Shown in pieces: positions 10,985-23,174 of a stretch of 64,000 bases of DNA (position 1 is its first letter; the number at the start of each line of letters is the position of its first letter). A program made the position numbers and the translations under genes. This DNA comes from Aspidapion aeneum (Eukaryota; Arthropoda; Insecta; Coleoptera; Brentidae): contig OY755044.1 of NCBI GenBank assembly GCA_963576565.1, positions 44,873,235 to 44,937,234 of the forward strand, in the 5' to 3' direction. Under the pieces are notes generated by a model. The model was given only the letters and a program-made list of their open reading frames with translations, ran no database searches and was not told the origin of the DNA.

Positions 10985-12320
10985 ATTTATAAGTTTTTAA
11001 ATATTTTTAATTAAATATTGTTTTTCATATCAACAAGAGTTAATTACATGCAAGACTAGGTTAAGAATAAGTAAAATTTATGGCAACTCCAGCGACTTGC
11101 TTTTTGGCATATTTTCAGGTTCGCTGTATTTTAATAAAAGTTGTATTCGGCTAATATGTCGTTTGAGCCACTAACATCAAAATAATTTATATTCTGTAAC
11201 TGGAAACAAATTTGCTAAATTATTTTCAATTTTTTAAAAACACACAGATGTAATTTTACTTTCTAACGGTTTTTTAAAGTCTGGCTTGCGTTTGTATTTT
11301 GCCTCTTAGTGGAGCGTTTAAAGCGCAGCCTATCTCTTTCTCGACAAGGCGACAGCGAGTAAAATTCTAGCTAATCAACGCCAAGCTATTGGTGCGTGCA
11401 AGCGCAGGGTGGCTTTGACTGAGACAAGAAACTTTCGAAAGTCGTTAGGGAAAACACTCTTTAGTTGGGTTGCATCCAGTTCACTTCTTTTGTTAAAAGG
11501 GAGTTTTTTTCTTCAACTGGGGAAATGTTAAATTTGTCAATTACTTTAAGTTTGTATAAACTATTACCGGTCGTGGATTGGCATGGAACATTTGTTCCTG
11601 ACTATCAGGACGTGTTCCAGACGGGGATCACTCGTATCCTCGTGATCGACGTTGGAGAAAGTGAAAACCAAACTGTTTTATTACCTTTATTATTCATAAT
11701 TATTTTGGTCTTTTCTTTTAGTGCTTATTTTAACTTTAAAGCTTTTGATTTTATTACTGTTTCCCGTGTTTTAAAATATTACTGATATCTTTTCTGATTT
11801 TTAACATCAAAATACAAACCATTTGTTGCCCTAAAATCGGCATTTTTAATCAGTAATACATCCCAAACCTAAACAGTAATATTAAGTAAATTAAACAGTT
11901 GATTGAATAGTTTCACCTATTCAATTAACGTTTAAAATGTTGATAAATAAAAATATTTACAACAAATATACAAAGGTTTATAAAACCTAAAAGTTTAAGA
12001 TGTGTGAATATTTAAATGCAAAAGTTTAATAGTACAAAAATTTGATATTTAAATAATAAATATAAGAAATGCTAATGTGAAGTTTCAAGAAGAAAATTGA
12101 AAAGGTATCTATGATTTTCCTACATTGTTTATACATTTGAGAAAAACGTTTATAGCATAATCTTTCTCCAAGAACCGTCAAATTCCCTTTCGAGATCATA
12201 ATACGTAATATATTTAATAATGTTTAATACTTTTATCAATTTTCAATTAGTTGCACAAATTGGTAGCTCGCAACTTTTAGGCCTTGGTCACCTGAGTTGA
12301 CAGAACCACTGTCATACAAG
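10985..12320. repeat. Dispersed repeat family, copy 1 (1.3 kb)
   Basis: Matches 34375-35510 in the same orientation over its whole length. Shared words include 'ttacatgcaagactaggttaag', 'gtattcggcta' or 'gcattcggcta', 'ggagcgtttaaagc', 'atcggcatttttaat' and an end near 'accactgtca'. No long inverted or direct terminal repeat was found and no conserved frame spans both copies, so it looks like a non-autonomous element of unknown class. Confidence 0.7.
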
Positions 12321-13052
12321 GCCCCTGTTACAACATTTAATGTGGGGTTCCCTGAACAGGAAGGTGGTTCAAAAACGTGCGCACGGCACTGTTTCACAGC
12401 ACAATATAGCACGGTTCAACTTATTATATTGATAAGTTGCCGATTTTGTCGACCAATTTTGCTCGATACTGCTTTTCTTTTTCTTTTTCCCTTTCTTTCT
12501 TCTTACTCTTTTTTTTTTAACTTTTAAAACCAATCGCCTGCCATTGGTCCCAACATAAAGCAATAATTGAGCGTTCTACCAACTTTAGGTTTCGTTCGTG
12601 CATAAAATTGCAATTTTTGACAAACGTTTGAGAAAAATTTTACCGCAAAAATTGCAGCAAAATTTGGTCATGGGAGAAGAAAGTTGATATACAAAATATT
12701 TGTTTCTGTAATACGTACTTAAAGCAGAGCTCGTATTGATAAAATAAGTTTATTAGTTATAAAAATAAAATAAGATAAAACGTTTGGTAAAAAAAGGAAA
12801 GAACTTCTTAAAAAAGCAAAAGAAAAATTTTACCTCGAAAAAAATTTAAAAACCAATTAAAATTTCTCTGGCTAATATAATAAGAAAGAAAATTTCGCAG
12901 AATTTGAATACACAGAACAGATGGAATTCCAAAACCAAATATCACTGCAAATAAAGGCAGACACATTTTTTAACACAGTTGGTTTATATTGCAGTACTAA
13001 AGCCGCAGGACTATAAAAAAACTATTCCGGATAAAAATGGTGCTGGAAAATC
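12321..13052. other. Non-coding, with a polypyrimidine tract at 12474-12520
   Basis: The C/T run of nearly 50 bases is the only notable feature. I see no gene. Confidence 0.5.
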
Positions 13053-13734
13053 TTGCTGGACAAATTTAAGCCTATGTTGCCCTTGAGTCCAAATCAGTCT
13101 GGCTTAACGAAAGACTCAGGAACGAATCAAGTAGTGCTCTGGCTTAAAGAGATTATAAGGCACTATCTCAAACGCGATACAGCTGTATGCATGTATGCAG
13201 CCTTTCTTGATCTAAGCAAAACATTCGATAGAGTACAGTACCCAACAATCGGGTCAATCATGAACCGTAAAGGGATTCCGCACTACCTTATTCATCAATA
13301 TTAAATGTACTGTCATATGCTGATGACAGACATGGTATTTCTTGCTCCATCTCTACAGGGACTCAGACCTCTGCTATTACAATGAGAGAAATTTGCGGCA
13401 GATCACTTCACAGATTATTATAATACTTCAGTATAGAAATTATTAGAATATGCTTGGTATAGAAACCTACATGTACCGATGTTACTCTTATCAACAGCGT
13501 CTTAAAAGAGTTAAGTATCTTGGGCACTATATCATTGACACACTGTCAAATAACCGTAATGTGCAACGACAATATAGCCAACTCTGTGTGCGCGCATACA
13601 TGCTAGCTATACGTTTTAATAAGTGTAGCACGGAGATAAAGACCCTATTATTTAAAACATTTTGCATGTCCCTATACATAATCGAGTTATGGAACCGTTT
13701 AATTTCCAAATTCACGTCGAAAATTAAATATTAA
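13053..13734 (+). pseudogene. Third non-LTR reverse transcriptase family, decayed
   Basis: The first frame (13053-13304) carries palm motif A as FLDLSKTFDRV (about 13202-13234). It is preceded by NQSGLTKDSGTNQ, the usual region before motif A. After a deletion the sequence resumes at about 13304 with SYADD (motif C) in another frame. The thumb region at 13450-13734 reads RVKYLGHYI followed by a conserved helical stretch and KTLLFKTFCMSLY. Motif B and its surroundings are deleted and the coding sequence is split over at least three frames. It differs in motif spelling from the other fragments in this window and is closest to CR1/Jockey-group reverse transcriptases by eye. Confidence 0.8.
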
Positions 13735-14761
13735 AAAATAAATTAAGATACTAGAAACTAGATTATGAATATCAAAGGTCGAAATCTAGTTATAAAATGT
13801 AAAGTGAGAAATCGGAATTTAAAGAACTTTTTTTTAATATTACACAGATCCCTAAGAAAGAAGATTTCAAGTATTGTCTACAGTTGACTCTTTCAAGCTT
13901 AAAAACATGATTGAAAAATATAACTGCCTATAGGTGCAGAAATTAATAAGGTTGAAGAAGATCTAAGTTAACTAAGCACAAGTAGTAGTAGTAGATTTGG
14001 AATAAATATGATCCTGATTGCGAGAAAAAGCATTTTCATACTAACTCTTCGTCATAAACGCTGTAAAAACTCCTGCAATCATAAAAAAGCAAACAAAATT
14101 AGATGCCGCTGTATATAAAAGCACAAACCAATGCTAGTACAATATTTATTATTTTTATAAAGCAATAAAAACAAGAAGAAAAAGACAAGAATTAATGACT
14201 GCTATGACCTTTTCTGCCGTTGATTAATACCAAGCAGACATTTAAGAAAAGACCAGGTAAAACTGTAAAAAGGAAACATCACTTTTGGTTAATTATTTCT
14301 TTACTTTGAAGACAACGCGCGAGATGATACTCGTATTAACCATTGACTATACGAGTCGTCGGAAAAGATTGTGGCTGCCACACAAGTAACGACCCAACGC
14401 TTTGCCAGACAATTAGAAGATAGACACTAACAAAGTTTATATGAGGCCTGCCTTTCCAAAACGTTGTAGATGTCATTTTTAGAATTTTACAGGAGAAGCA
14501 AAAAACTAATTTTTTCAGCATACTGTGATAATATACAATAAAGTTGGAGTTTATCATATGTTTAACATTTATCAAGGATAAAACATCTAAAAAGTTCCAA
14601 AAAAGTCCTAACCTACATTGCAACTCAAAACATGGTAAGCACAAAAAAAATCACAGGTCTTATCTGATGCAATTTCATAATAAAACACTATTATCCTATA
14701 GAAAAACATTGTAACTTTATTAAGACACGTTCGTTACAATAAAAAACGAATATGTCGAACA
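13735..14761. other. AT-rich, nothing recognised
   Basis: No coding region supported. A short (TAG)n run lies near 13980-13995. Confidence 0.4.
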
Positions 14762-15300
14762 ATACTAAGATGCATTCTAGCCCAGAAGCTGTGAATAGTA
14801 TTTCTTCAATTGTGAGGTAAGGAAGCATGGCTTTTATATTGGCTTCTTTTTCTGCTGCAATACCATGCTTCGTAGGCTGTTCAATAACTTCAATTATTGG
14901 AAAGTCGTCAATAGTTACTCCTTTTGACAGAATATTAGTTTTTGTAGGTAACTGTAAGGCTCTATGTGACTTCCAGACTTCACCTGTTCCAAACTGACCT
15001 CCCGACAATCTTATTTACGCAGCTTCACTTATTTGGAGTTTTGTCGTATTAAGGTTCTTTGCTGCAGATATCTAGTCATAAAAACTATCAAAAATGGCTA
15101 CAACAAAGATATTTTTCTGTTTAGCTGTTGCAATGGTACGAACAACATCAATAGGTACTGTGTGTGTGTGCAAAAATGTGTGTCCGTTTACAGGAAACTT
15201 GTATATGATTTCGGTAAAAATTCCTTTTGCCAACAATGTCAAATATATGGATAAAACTATCTGGACGAGCGCGATGGCACTTGCAACGTTCTGACTTTCG
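14762..15300 (-). pseudogene. Possible remnant of an insect DUF7869-like TE-associated protein
   Basis: Minus-strand frames give EIIYKFPVNGHTFL at about 15185-15226. This matches the conserved 'K[FY]..xGHTF' segment of a large, often multicopy insect protein family without a settled function. A second piece, on the minus strand in the frame running from 15008 down to 14691, reads WKSHRALQLPT and then HGIAAEKEANIKAMLPYL, which resembles the C-terminal part of the same family. Between them the reading frame is interrupted by stops and a (GT)n expansion. The assignment rests on remembered family motifs only. I regard it as a decayed copy rather than an expressed gene. Confidence 0.4.
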
Positions 15301-16442
15301 CGTCTACCTATTCACGTGATTTTTCACGGCAATCACAAAGTGCTTTGTGGGAGCGTAAAACATGGCATTTATAACGTTAATAACATAAAAAGTCAAACAC
15401 AACTTACAACGTTTGGAAGGGCAGGCCTTATATACTAAAAAGAGTCTTCATTACATTTTGATTGAAACTTTGGCATTTGTTAGCTCTACAACCCAGGGTG
15501 AATCTTGGCTTATTTAAAGATTAGCTTCCTTTCCTTTTATTGTTCGCTTTGGTCTTCAGTTTGTGACTCTTAACTTGCGGAGATGTTCTTCTACTTGTTT
15601 CTTGAATCCGAAATTTTGCAAGAATTCCAGAAGAAGTTTGATAGAAGATTTACTTTGGTGGCTCCAGGTTATCCAAGCCGGTCCTAGAGACTCTTGCGCC
15701 CTGGGCATAAGCCATTTTTAGAGCTCCCTAGATCTAATTGCATTAGTCTGAACAATGTTTGTGCATCTCCCGGAGTCGTCCCTGATGTGATGAAAAGTTA
15801 AATACACGACACTATTGTTTATTGCTGTATATTACAAGTAAGCCATCTTTTTTCATTGCGACAATTTCATTACAAAACTGGAAATTATATAAAAAGAATA
15901 TAATTAGGTTAAGAAATGGCAACTATATTTCGTCGTTCCGGCATATGAATAAGGTAGTTAGCAGGAGTACCGATCAAGGTTGTTTCCTGGCTTGAGCATT
16001 TGATTTCACAAAAAAAGAGGATGAGCTGCCGTGGGCTTCGGGGTGTCACATCAAACGTACCCTCGCTCGTTGCGAAGATTTGTGAGAAATTGTCTGGAAA
16101 AAAAACATAGACATTTTAAATGTTGAATTTACAACCTCAATAATTAGTATGTACAGGAATTCTACCATTTTTAGTTTTTGTAAAACGGACTTTGTTGACG
16201 GCACAAGGTACATCAACACGTCACCAGAAAATAACCCTAAAATATTTTTATTGTCTACGTCTATTTTTGACACTTTTTAAAACTAAATAAAGTATTTTAT
16301 TCCAAAAAATCGTTAATTATTCGTACACAAAACAAAGGCAACAAAAAAAAAATTACAGGCGTCTACGGCTGAAAAAATCAGCTCATGTTCCAAATGCTAT
16401 TTTTACATTGGGTCTTATTAGAGGATAGAGGTTGTTTGTGAT
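15301..16442. other. Non-coding, nothing recognised
   Basis: No gene or repeat structure supported in this stretch. Confidence 0.4.
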
Positions 16443-16940
16443 ATGTTCAAAATGGCAGTACAAGTTTTGGTAATAATTTGGGACCAAAGTATATCAAAAC
16501 ATAACAAAAAGCTTATATATAACACCATTGTAAAAAGTATTATTACATACGGCTCAGAAGTATGGCCAATCAAGGATAGAACAGAAAAAATGCTTTCCGC
16601 TACGGAGATGGACTATTGGAGAAGAGCAGCAGGGAAATCAAAAAGAGAAAGAGTTACAAATCAAAGAATAAGAGAAATTATGACAGTGGGGGAACGTACT
16701 TTAGTGGATGATATAAGAACAAAGCAACTGGTGTGGTACGGACATGTACAAAGAATGAATGATGAAAGACTACCTAAACAAATACTACAATGGAAACCAA
16801 CTGGCCGGAGAAAACGAGGACGGCCAAGGAGAAGCTGGAGAGAAGGAATAGACAGTGAAATAAGAATAAGAGGGGGCCATTCATCATCTAGAATTATGGG
16901 CCAACAGAAACGAGTGGGGATTGGGTATCGAAAGACGTAG
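16443..16940 (+). pseudogene. Non-LTR reverse transcriptase C-terminal fragment, same family as 450-1431
   Basis: An open frame of 165 codons holding only the thumb and C-terminal region: SIITYGSEVW near 16530-16560, then ATEMDYWRRAAGKSKRERV, then WYGHVQRMNDERLPKQI (about 16734-16784) and a basic RRKRGRPRRSW stretch. The C-terminal motif is nearly identical to that at 1218-1260, so both derive from the same family. The palm is absent, which fits 5' truncation during target-primed reverse transcription. An (AT)n microsatellite begins about 25 bp after the stop. Confidence 0.85.
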
Positions 16941-16959
16941 AACGTTGTGAAACCGATAC

Positions 16960-17064
<105 letters not shown>

Positions 17065-17359
17065 CTTGCCGATATTCTACCAAACTTTTTTGAGGATGAA
17101 AGATGACTAAACACAACAACAGAAACGTTTAAAATTTAGCATTTCCTATTTTCTGTTCAAATTTGTCGCCATGCACTGTATCAGATTGACTCTGTCAAGT
17201 TGTATTATGACGTTTACTTATTTGGTTGTCAATCTATTTTTCAATATTTTACAATAAAATTATTTTTAAATCCAATACCTACCAATGTTATTAATTTCAA
17301 AACCAAATGACACTACAAAAACAATAATTTTTTGCATAAATAAATATTTCGAGGTTATC

Positions 17360-17556
17360 TTTATACTTTTACACAGGTTACCTACAAAATTTGAAAGTTC
17401 ACAACGTGACTGGCCAATTGTAATCAGAGTAAAAATCTACGTCATCGAATTGCCTTAAACCATTTGTTAATGGAAACCTGATGATGCAGCTACAGTCGTC
17501 CAGTTAATTTCACATGACTGGTCAAATTCGATAGGTAACCTGTGTAAAAGTATAAA
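17360..17556. mobile_element. MITE-like element with ~25-bp TIRs
   Basis: 'tttatacttttacacaggtt' at 17360 is mirrored by 'aacctgtgtaaaagtataaa' ending at 17556, and the similarity continues inward ('acct' then an 'aatttga' block). The element is 197 bp with no coding capacity. Confidence 0.7.
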
Positions 17557-18060
17557 CACCTTGGACGTGAACATCAAAAAAAAATCGGGCGTTGACTTGT
17601 GACGTCAATGGCCTGTTCGTTTTGATAGCCTTTCCAACATGAAAATTCAATCCAGCACGCGGCACCAGGCGGCAAATTTAAATTTAAAGTTAGCAACGGT
17701 AAATCTTAAACAGTTCACCCCTTTACCCATCTTTTATCATCATAAAAGTTTGGTTCGGTTCGGTTTCAAATGGTGTTGGTGTCGAAAAATAATTCATTGA
17801 AATTTCACGAAAATCTGTTGGCCTATTTTGTAGATATCGTGAAAACCTCGGGTTAAAAAGGCCTCAATATATCGACTGGTTTTTTCAGAGTCGGGTGGAT
17901 GCCTGTATTTTTTGTTGCTGTAAATATGTTCTCTGGAAGATTCATGTTTTCCCATTTGCTTAGGAAGATGGTGCAAATCTTTCACAGCCGTTCATGCTCA
18001 ATTAGGGTCAATTCTTGATGTCACATTATAAAACAACACACACGAGAAACAGTACAACTG
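17557..18060. other. Non-coding, nothing recognised
   Basis: AT-rich, no supported feature. Confidence 0.4.
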
Positions 18061-18447
18061 GTTGGTTAAAACAAGACGCTAGCCCTACCAAGTCCACTTT
18101 CAATCCCTGACTTCGCATGCGCATATTATTTACCTCATGTATTAGAATAGATGAATACAGGGTGATTTTCACTTGAATGATTCTAACCACATGAAAATAG
18201 AAGGTTTCAAAAACCTAATCAAACCTAATCTAACAAAACCTAATCAAATCTAACCGAACCGAACCAAAGGAAACTGAACCAATAATTTTTTTCAAAAAAA
18301 AAAACTTTCCTGACTTCCTGCCCGGGATCCTAGAGGATGTGAATCCGAACCGAACCAAACCGGTAAATAATATTGGTCGATCTACGCATGCGAAGTCAGG
18401 GATTGGAAGTGGACTTGGTATGGCTAGCGTCTTGTGTTGGTTAAATC
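18061..18447. mobile_element. Foldback element with ~70-bp inverted arms
   Basis: 'acaagacgctagccctacc' followed by 'aagtccacttt' and 'cctgacttcgcatgcg' (18070-18138) is inverted at about 18362-18433 with only a few mismatches. The loop contains degenerate 'aacctaatc' and 'aaccgaacc' words. Confidence 0.75.
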
Positions 18448-19639
18448 ACAACCACAAATACAGTTATTTTTCTTACAGATGTCTCTATAAAAATGACCCA
18501 CGAAACTTCTGTTTTGTGTCCTTCTTTGACTAGCTTGAACCAATTGACCTAATTTTGATTTTATCTTCCAAGGAAAGACTGGAAAAATTGCTTTTAATAA
18601 TACTACTGACGCAATTCATCATGATCGATAATAAGAATTTGCGGTAATTTATTATAACACGACTAAAATAGCAAAACAATTTGAACAAGCATAGGCACAC
18701 CCAGGGGGCTCGGAGACCGCCCCCCAAATAGTATAAAAAATGACATTATGCAGCTTGGGCCCCCCAAGAGACGTCGCCCCTCTCCCAAGACATATTCCTG
18801 GTTGGGCTACAGAAATAAGGTACAAAACTATCGTAATGTCATGTTATATTAATCAGCCTGACCCATAACATATTGACAAGCGGTCCGAACCGCGATGTGT
18901 ACTAGCCGCAAAATAATTGCGTCTTTCTTACCCTCCGCTCTCACCCCGTTTTAATCGCAAAGCTCGACGCGAGATGGCTTGCGGCCCGAGAAAGCCAAGC
19001 GGTCCCGATTCATCGATTCGTAGTTAATCGTATCGGCAGGCGGTCAGAGCCAATGTAGGAGTTGAACTTTAGTCAAGGAAACTATAGAAAAAGCAAATCA
19101 AAAATATTTTTTAATAAAGATTTATTTTGTTTGTATTTTTGGGAGGGGCACGCGGGCACGCGGCCATGCGGCATTAAAGAGCAGTCGCCGCTGTCGTTTC
19201 TCCACTAGACGCAGTTATGTTGGGAAGATAAAAATTCACTCCAATCTTCAAAACAGTGGGACATTTTCTGAATGACACACTTAGTTTATAATGATCCAAC
19301 ACAATCGAAAAAATTAACATTATTATGTGATGTGCGGAGGCGTTCCCAAACTATTTCGAAAAGGATTCCAAAGAATTTCAAGAGACGCGGTTCCTTTCCC
19401 AAAGGCATCTCTTTTTCAACATATTAACAGCGTTTTGACGGCTTGTTAATTGTCTAGAAGAAAAGGATGAATGGCCGTGGCCAGGCTTTGTCTGTTGAAT
19501 TAGTTTTAGAAGAATGAATACTCTACTAGCCAAATACTTATCGTTTTCTTTTAAGGTCCAACAGTAAATTTTTAAAAAACTTATTTTTGTAACTATAGCT
19601 CTTATCAAGTTTTTAATTGTTTCGTAAATTATTAAAGAA
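18448..19639. other. Non-coding with a few GC-rich patches
   Basis: Patches at 18685-18790 (runs of C and G) and 19135-19215 ('ggcacgcgggcacgcggcc') resemble element ends but have no visible partners. No gene recognised. Confidence 0.35.
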
Positions 19640-19995
19640 AAAAATACATAACAAAAACATTTCATGTAAAAAAAAGCGAAAATGTTATTCCATAAAAAGG
19701 ATTGAGAGAAAAGCCAAGTTATCCAATACAAATTTTAAAATGAAGGGTTCTTACTAGTTTGGAAATGTTTTTTTAAACTTTGCTATTGCAGCCAAACTTC
19801 TTTATGTTCAATTTAGCACTGTGCCTAAGAGTCATTTGCAGCCCTAATAGCTAGTTTAGAAATGAACCTTTCATTTTCAAATTTGTAGTAGAGTACTTGG
19901 CTTTACTTTTATCTCACTTATTTTTACGGAATACCATTTTCGCGTACTTGGCTTTTTTTACGTGACATGTTTTTGTTATGATTTCACTTCTTTTT
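19640..19995. mobile_element. Foldback element, copy 1
   Basis: The left arm (about 19644-19750, '...gaaaatgttattcc' to 'aaaatgaagggttc') is inverted at 19863-19985 ('gaacctttcatttt' to 'catgtttttgttatg'). The centre contains 'tttgcagccctaatagc'. A second copy with the same arms lies at 39800-40180, also followed by the same minisatellite. Confidence 0.75.
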
Positions 19996-20039
19996 TAAAG
20001 GAATTGGATAATATTTAATTTTTAATGTAGTAAAATATG

Positions 20040-20725
20040 CGGGATATAGTTTTATCATAGTTCCTATCAGTCTTTTAAAGCTCAGCTCTCTGGCGTTTCT
20101 GGAAGTGGGCAATGTTACTTTTACATATATTTATATTTATAGCGGAGGAGAGGTTTTTTAATTTTTTCCCAAGGTTTTATCTTAGTTTCTATCAGCCTTC
20201 CAAAGCTCAGCTCTCAATTTCTGAATGGGGGCTATGTTACTTACTTACTATATAAATTTACATTTAAAGGAGGGGGAAGTAAATTAAAATCTTGGTGTTT
20301 TTAATTTTTTTCCTATAGTTTTATCATAGAGCTTTTCAGTCTTAAAAAACTCAGCTCTCTGGCCTTTATGGAAGTGGGCAGTGTTACTTTTTCATAATTA
20401 GAGAAGTTACTTTTACATAAGAAATTACAATTTTGGGGTGTTTTAATTTTTTTCTATAGTTTCTATCGGCCTTCCAAAGCTCAGCTCTCTACCGTTTCTG
20501 GAAGTGGGCAATGTTACTTTTACATAACTTTAGATGTATGATGATTTATATGTGAGTGGGCCTTGCAGTTCTTCCAGTGCGGCCACTAGTAGGTCTATTG
20601 TGGCTCACTTCACATGTATAGGACAGGGGAGTAAATTTGAATTTTGAGGTTTTTTTTTCTATAGTTTCATCATAGTTTCTATCAGTCTACCAAAGGTCAG
20701 CTCTCTAGCGTTTCTGGTAGTGGGC
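20040..20725. repeat. Minisatellite of 'CAGCTCTCT...GTTTCTGGAAGTGGGCAATGTTAC' units, copy 1
   Basis: Five imperfect units, with anchors near 20082, 20205, 20345, 20482 and 20698, so spacing is irregular (about 120-215 bp). Each has 'tatagttttatcatag' then 'cagctctct' then 'gtgggcaatgttac'. Matches the array at 40265-40745. Confidence 0.8.
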
Positions 20726-20966
20726 AATGTTCAATTATATTAGTTTTTAAATTTTTTTCCGGAAAAAACCCCCAAATCCTGAAATTTTAAATTTTCCTTA
20801 AAACTAAGCTTCTTAGAAAAAAATATGTAATTGTCGTTATTGTAGACAATAAAATTTTCATTTTAACGATATATGTCAGTATGGTATACCTATGTAAAAA
20901 AATTAAAAAAAGAAACATGCTTATAAAATGTTTTACCCGATTTTCCTAAAAACCAAGCTCTATCAA

Positions 20967-21695
20967 AATACTCTGCCAATATATGGGCCCCTAAGCTCAC
21001 ACTAGGTACTACAGTTATAGTGTACGTGTGAGCTAATATAACTAAAAACTGAAATATATTTTATTTAACTCCAGACTAAATTACCTTTTGTTTGATACCA
21101 CACAAGCCATGTTTTGACTTAAACTCAAATTTTTAAAATCTACCCCCACCCTTAAAAAAAACAAAAAACTAAAATGTAATCTGTTAAACTCCGGACTCAA
21201 TAACCTTTCGTTTGATATCACACACGCCATATTTTCACTTAAACTCTAATTTTTAAAATATACCCCACCCTTTTTTTTTAAATAAATTAAAATGTATTTT
21301 GTTTAACTGCAGACTCAATTACCTTTCGTTTGATATCACACACGCCATATTTTCACATAAACTCTAATTTTTGAAATTTACCCCCACCCTTTTACTTGGT
21401 TTCTGTTCGGTGGATTTTGTTCATTTTTAAATGGGACCATCTCGACCCAAGATCCAGCCTAGGTACCAAATTTCATTTAAATCGGCCAAGCGGTTTTTGA
21501 GTTATGCGCGTTGGTCATTACAGACATACAGACAGACAGACAGACAGACAGACAGACGGCGCAACAAAAAAGTTTCAAAATCATCTGAAACGCAAAGATA
21601 TATAAAAATTTTTGAAATCGGAGCAACTTTTTTTTTCTCGAAAAAATTAGGATCACCATAGCTCACACTACTATATAGTATATGTGTGAGCTAAA
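20967..21695 (+). repeat. (CAGA)n-bearing dispersed repeat, copy X1
   Basis: Begins 'aatactctgccaatatatgg' and 'gctcacactaggtact', then about three ~119-bp subunits ('aactcc/gcagactcaattacc' with 'acacgccatattttcac' and 'ctacccccaccctt'). Next come a 'gtttttgagttatgcgcg' segment, a 37-bp (CAGA)n tract at 21521-21557, and an end with 'aggatcaccatagctcacac'. Hairpins containing 'gctcacac...gtgtgagc' sit near both ends. Copies X2 and X3 lie at 59428-61497. Confidence 0.85.
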
Positions 21696-23052
21696 ATGTG
21701 ATTTATACTTTATTATAGACAATAAAATGTCCTTTTAATCGATGTATAAGGCAAGATCGAGGAACAATTTAGGGGCGTCCGTAAATTAATTCAATTTTGA
21801 AAAGTCACTAAACAAATTTTTTAACAAATTTTATTCAGTTTTCCCAGAAACTAAGCTTTTTTGGAAAAATGTGTTTGTGAAATTATTGTAGAAAATTAAA
21901 TTTCCTATTTAACAATGTGTCAGTGGGGTGAGACTAATGATAAACTTTCCAGGGGAGTCCGTTTACCGCGAAAATTTAAAAAAAGTAAAAAAACACATGT
22001 TTGTCACACGATTTAAAAACCTATAAAGAGCTTATCTATCTATCGATTGTAGACAATGAAATTTCTTTTTAAATGCCGTACAACAAAGTAAGATTCATCT
22101 TCAGATTAAAACTTCACGGGCGCCAAATCTAGCTAAAATCGGTTTATTGGCTTTTGAGTTATCGTGTACCAGAGAGATGGGCAGATCACGTTTATTCGGG
22201 TAAATAATACCAACCAAAGGTACCCTGATGTAACATTTTTGACGGTACCTCAAAAACATTTTTCTCACTAAAATAATGACTAGGAATACTAGGGAAGCCA
22301 ATACGGTGCGGAAAAGGATAAAAGTAAACGTCGAAAAATAGTTGCTTATCTTGGTGTTTTGGAAATCCGACTTTTTTTTCAAAATTTTACGTAAAGTAAT
22401 ATATTTTTAGTAATGCTTTGTATAAAATTTATGGAAATTTCTAATTTTGTGAAGATATTCTATTAGAGGACGCCTTTTTTTCGTTGGCCCGGCTCCTTGT
22501 AGCTAATTTATTTACATATTTTCCTAAATATGTTTATTATGCTAATCGGATTTTTGGAAGATTACACTTTTTCGGGTTTTTAATAATGAAATAATATATC
22601 GCACTAAAGATTGAGGCAACATTTTAAATCATTTAGTGGCTTTCTAAATCATAAATAGGGTCTGATTTTTGTGTGTCATGAAGAACACTTGGTGGGCTTT
22701 AACCTGAAACACCAGAGCTCTCCATTATTTCTTCTCTGGTACAATTTGTTCGTCACATATTTTTCGTCAATGATCCATTTTATTTATGTTCTTCATTGTT
22801 TCAAGCAGAGGATCAAGAATTTCCTGGGGGGAGGGGCTTAAGTGGCACAAAACTTATTTTTACATGGTTTTACGATTTTGCATAGGTCTGAGAAAAATTT
22901 TGTCGATTTTGTTAAAAAAAATAAGTGACGCTGCAGCACTCAAAAATAGGTTTGTCTCAGAGGAGGACTCCCGGGATTCTCTGCCCCCCCTGGTTTCAGT
23001 GGTGGATCCACGGCTAAGTTTACACAATAAAAGTATAAGTTGCTGCACTTGA
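21696..23052. other. Non-coding, nothing recognised
   Basis: AT-rich, with scattered words related to the preceding repeat ('tgtagacaataaaat') near 21715-21725 and 22045-22060. No gene supported. Confidence 0.4.
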
Positions 23053-23174
23053 GTCGGCGCGGCGGCCGATATTAAACGCCGAATCGTACACCTGTTTTGC
23101 AGCGGCTTACTGGCTGATGGATCTTTGAGCCGGCGGCCGACATCAAACGCCGAATCGCACACCTGTTTTGCAGT
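23053..23174. repeat. Direct duplication, 71-bp period
   Basis: 'ggcggccgatattaaacgcc' plus 'cacctgttttgcag' at 23061 recurs at 23132 with a few substitutions. Confidence 0.8.
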
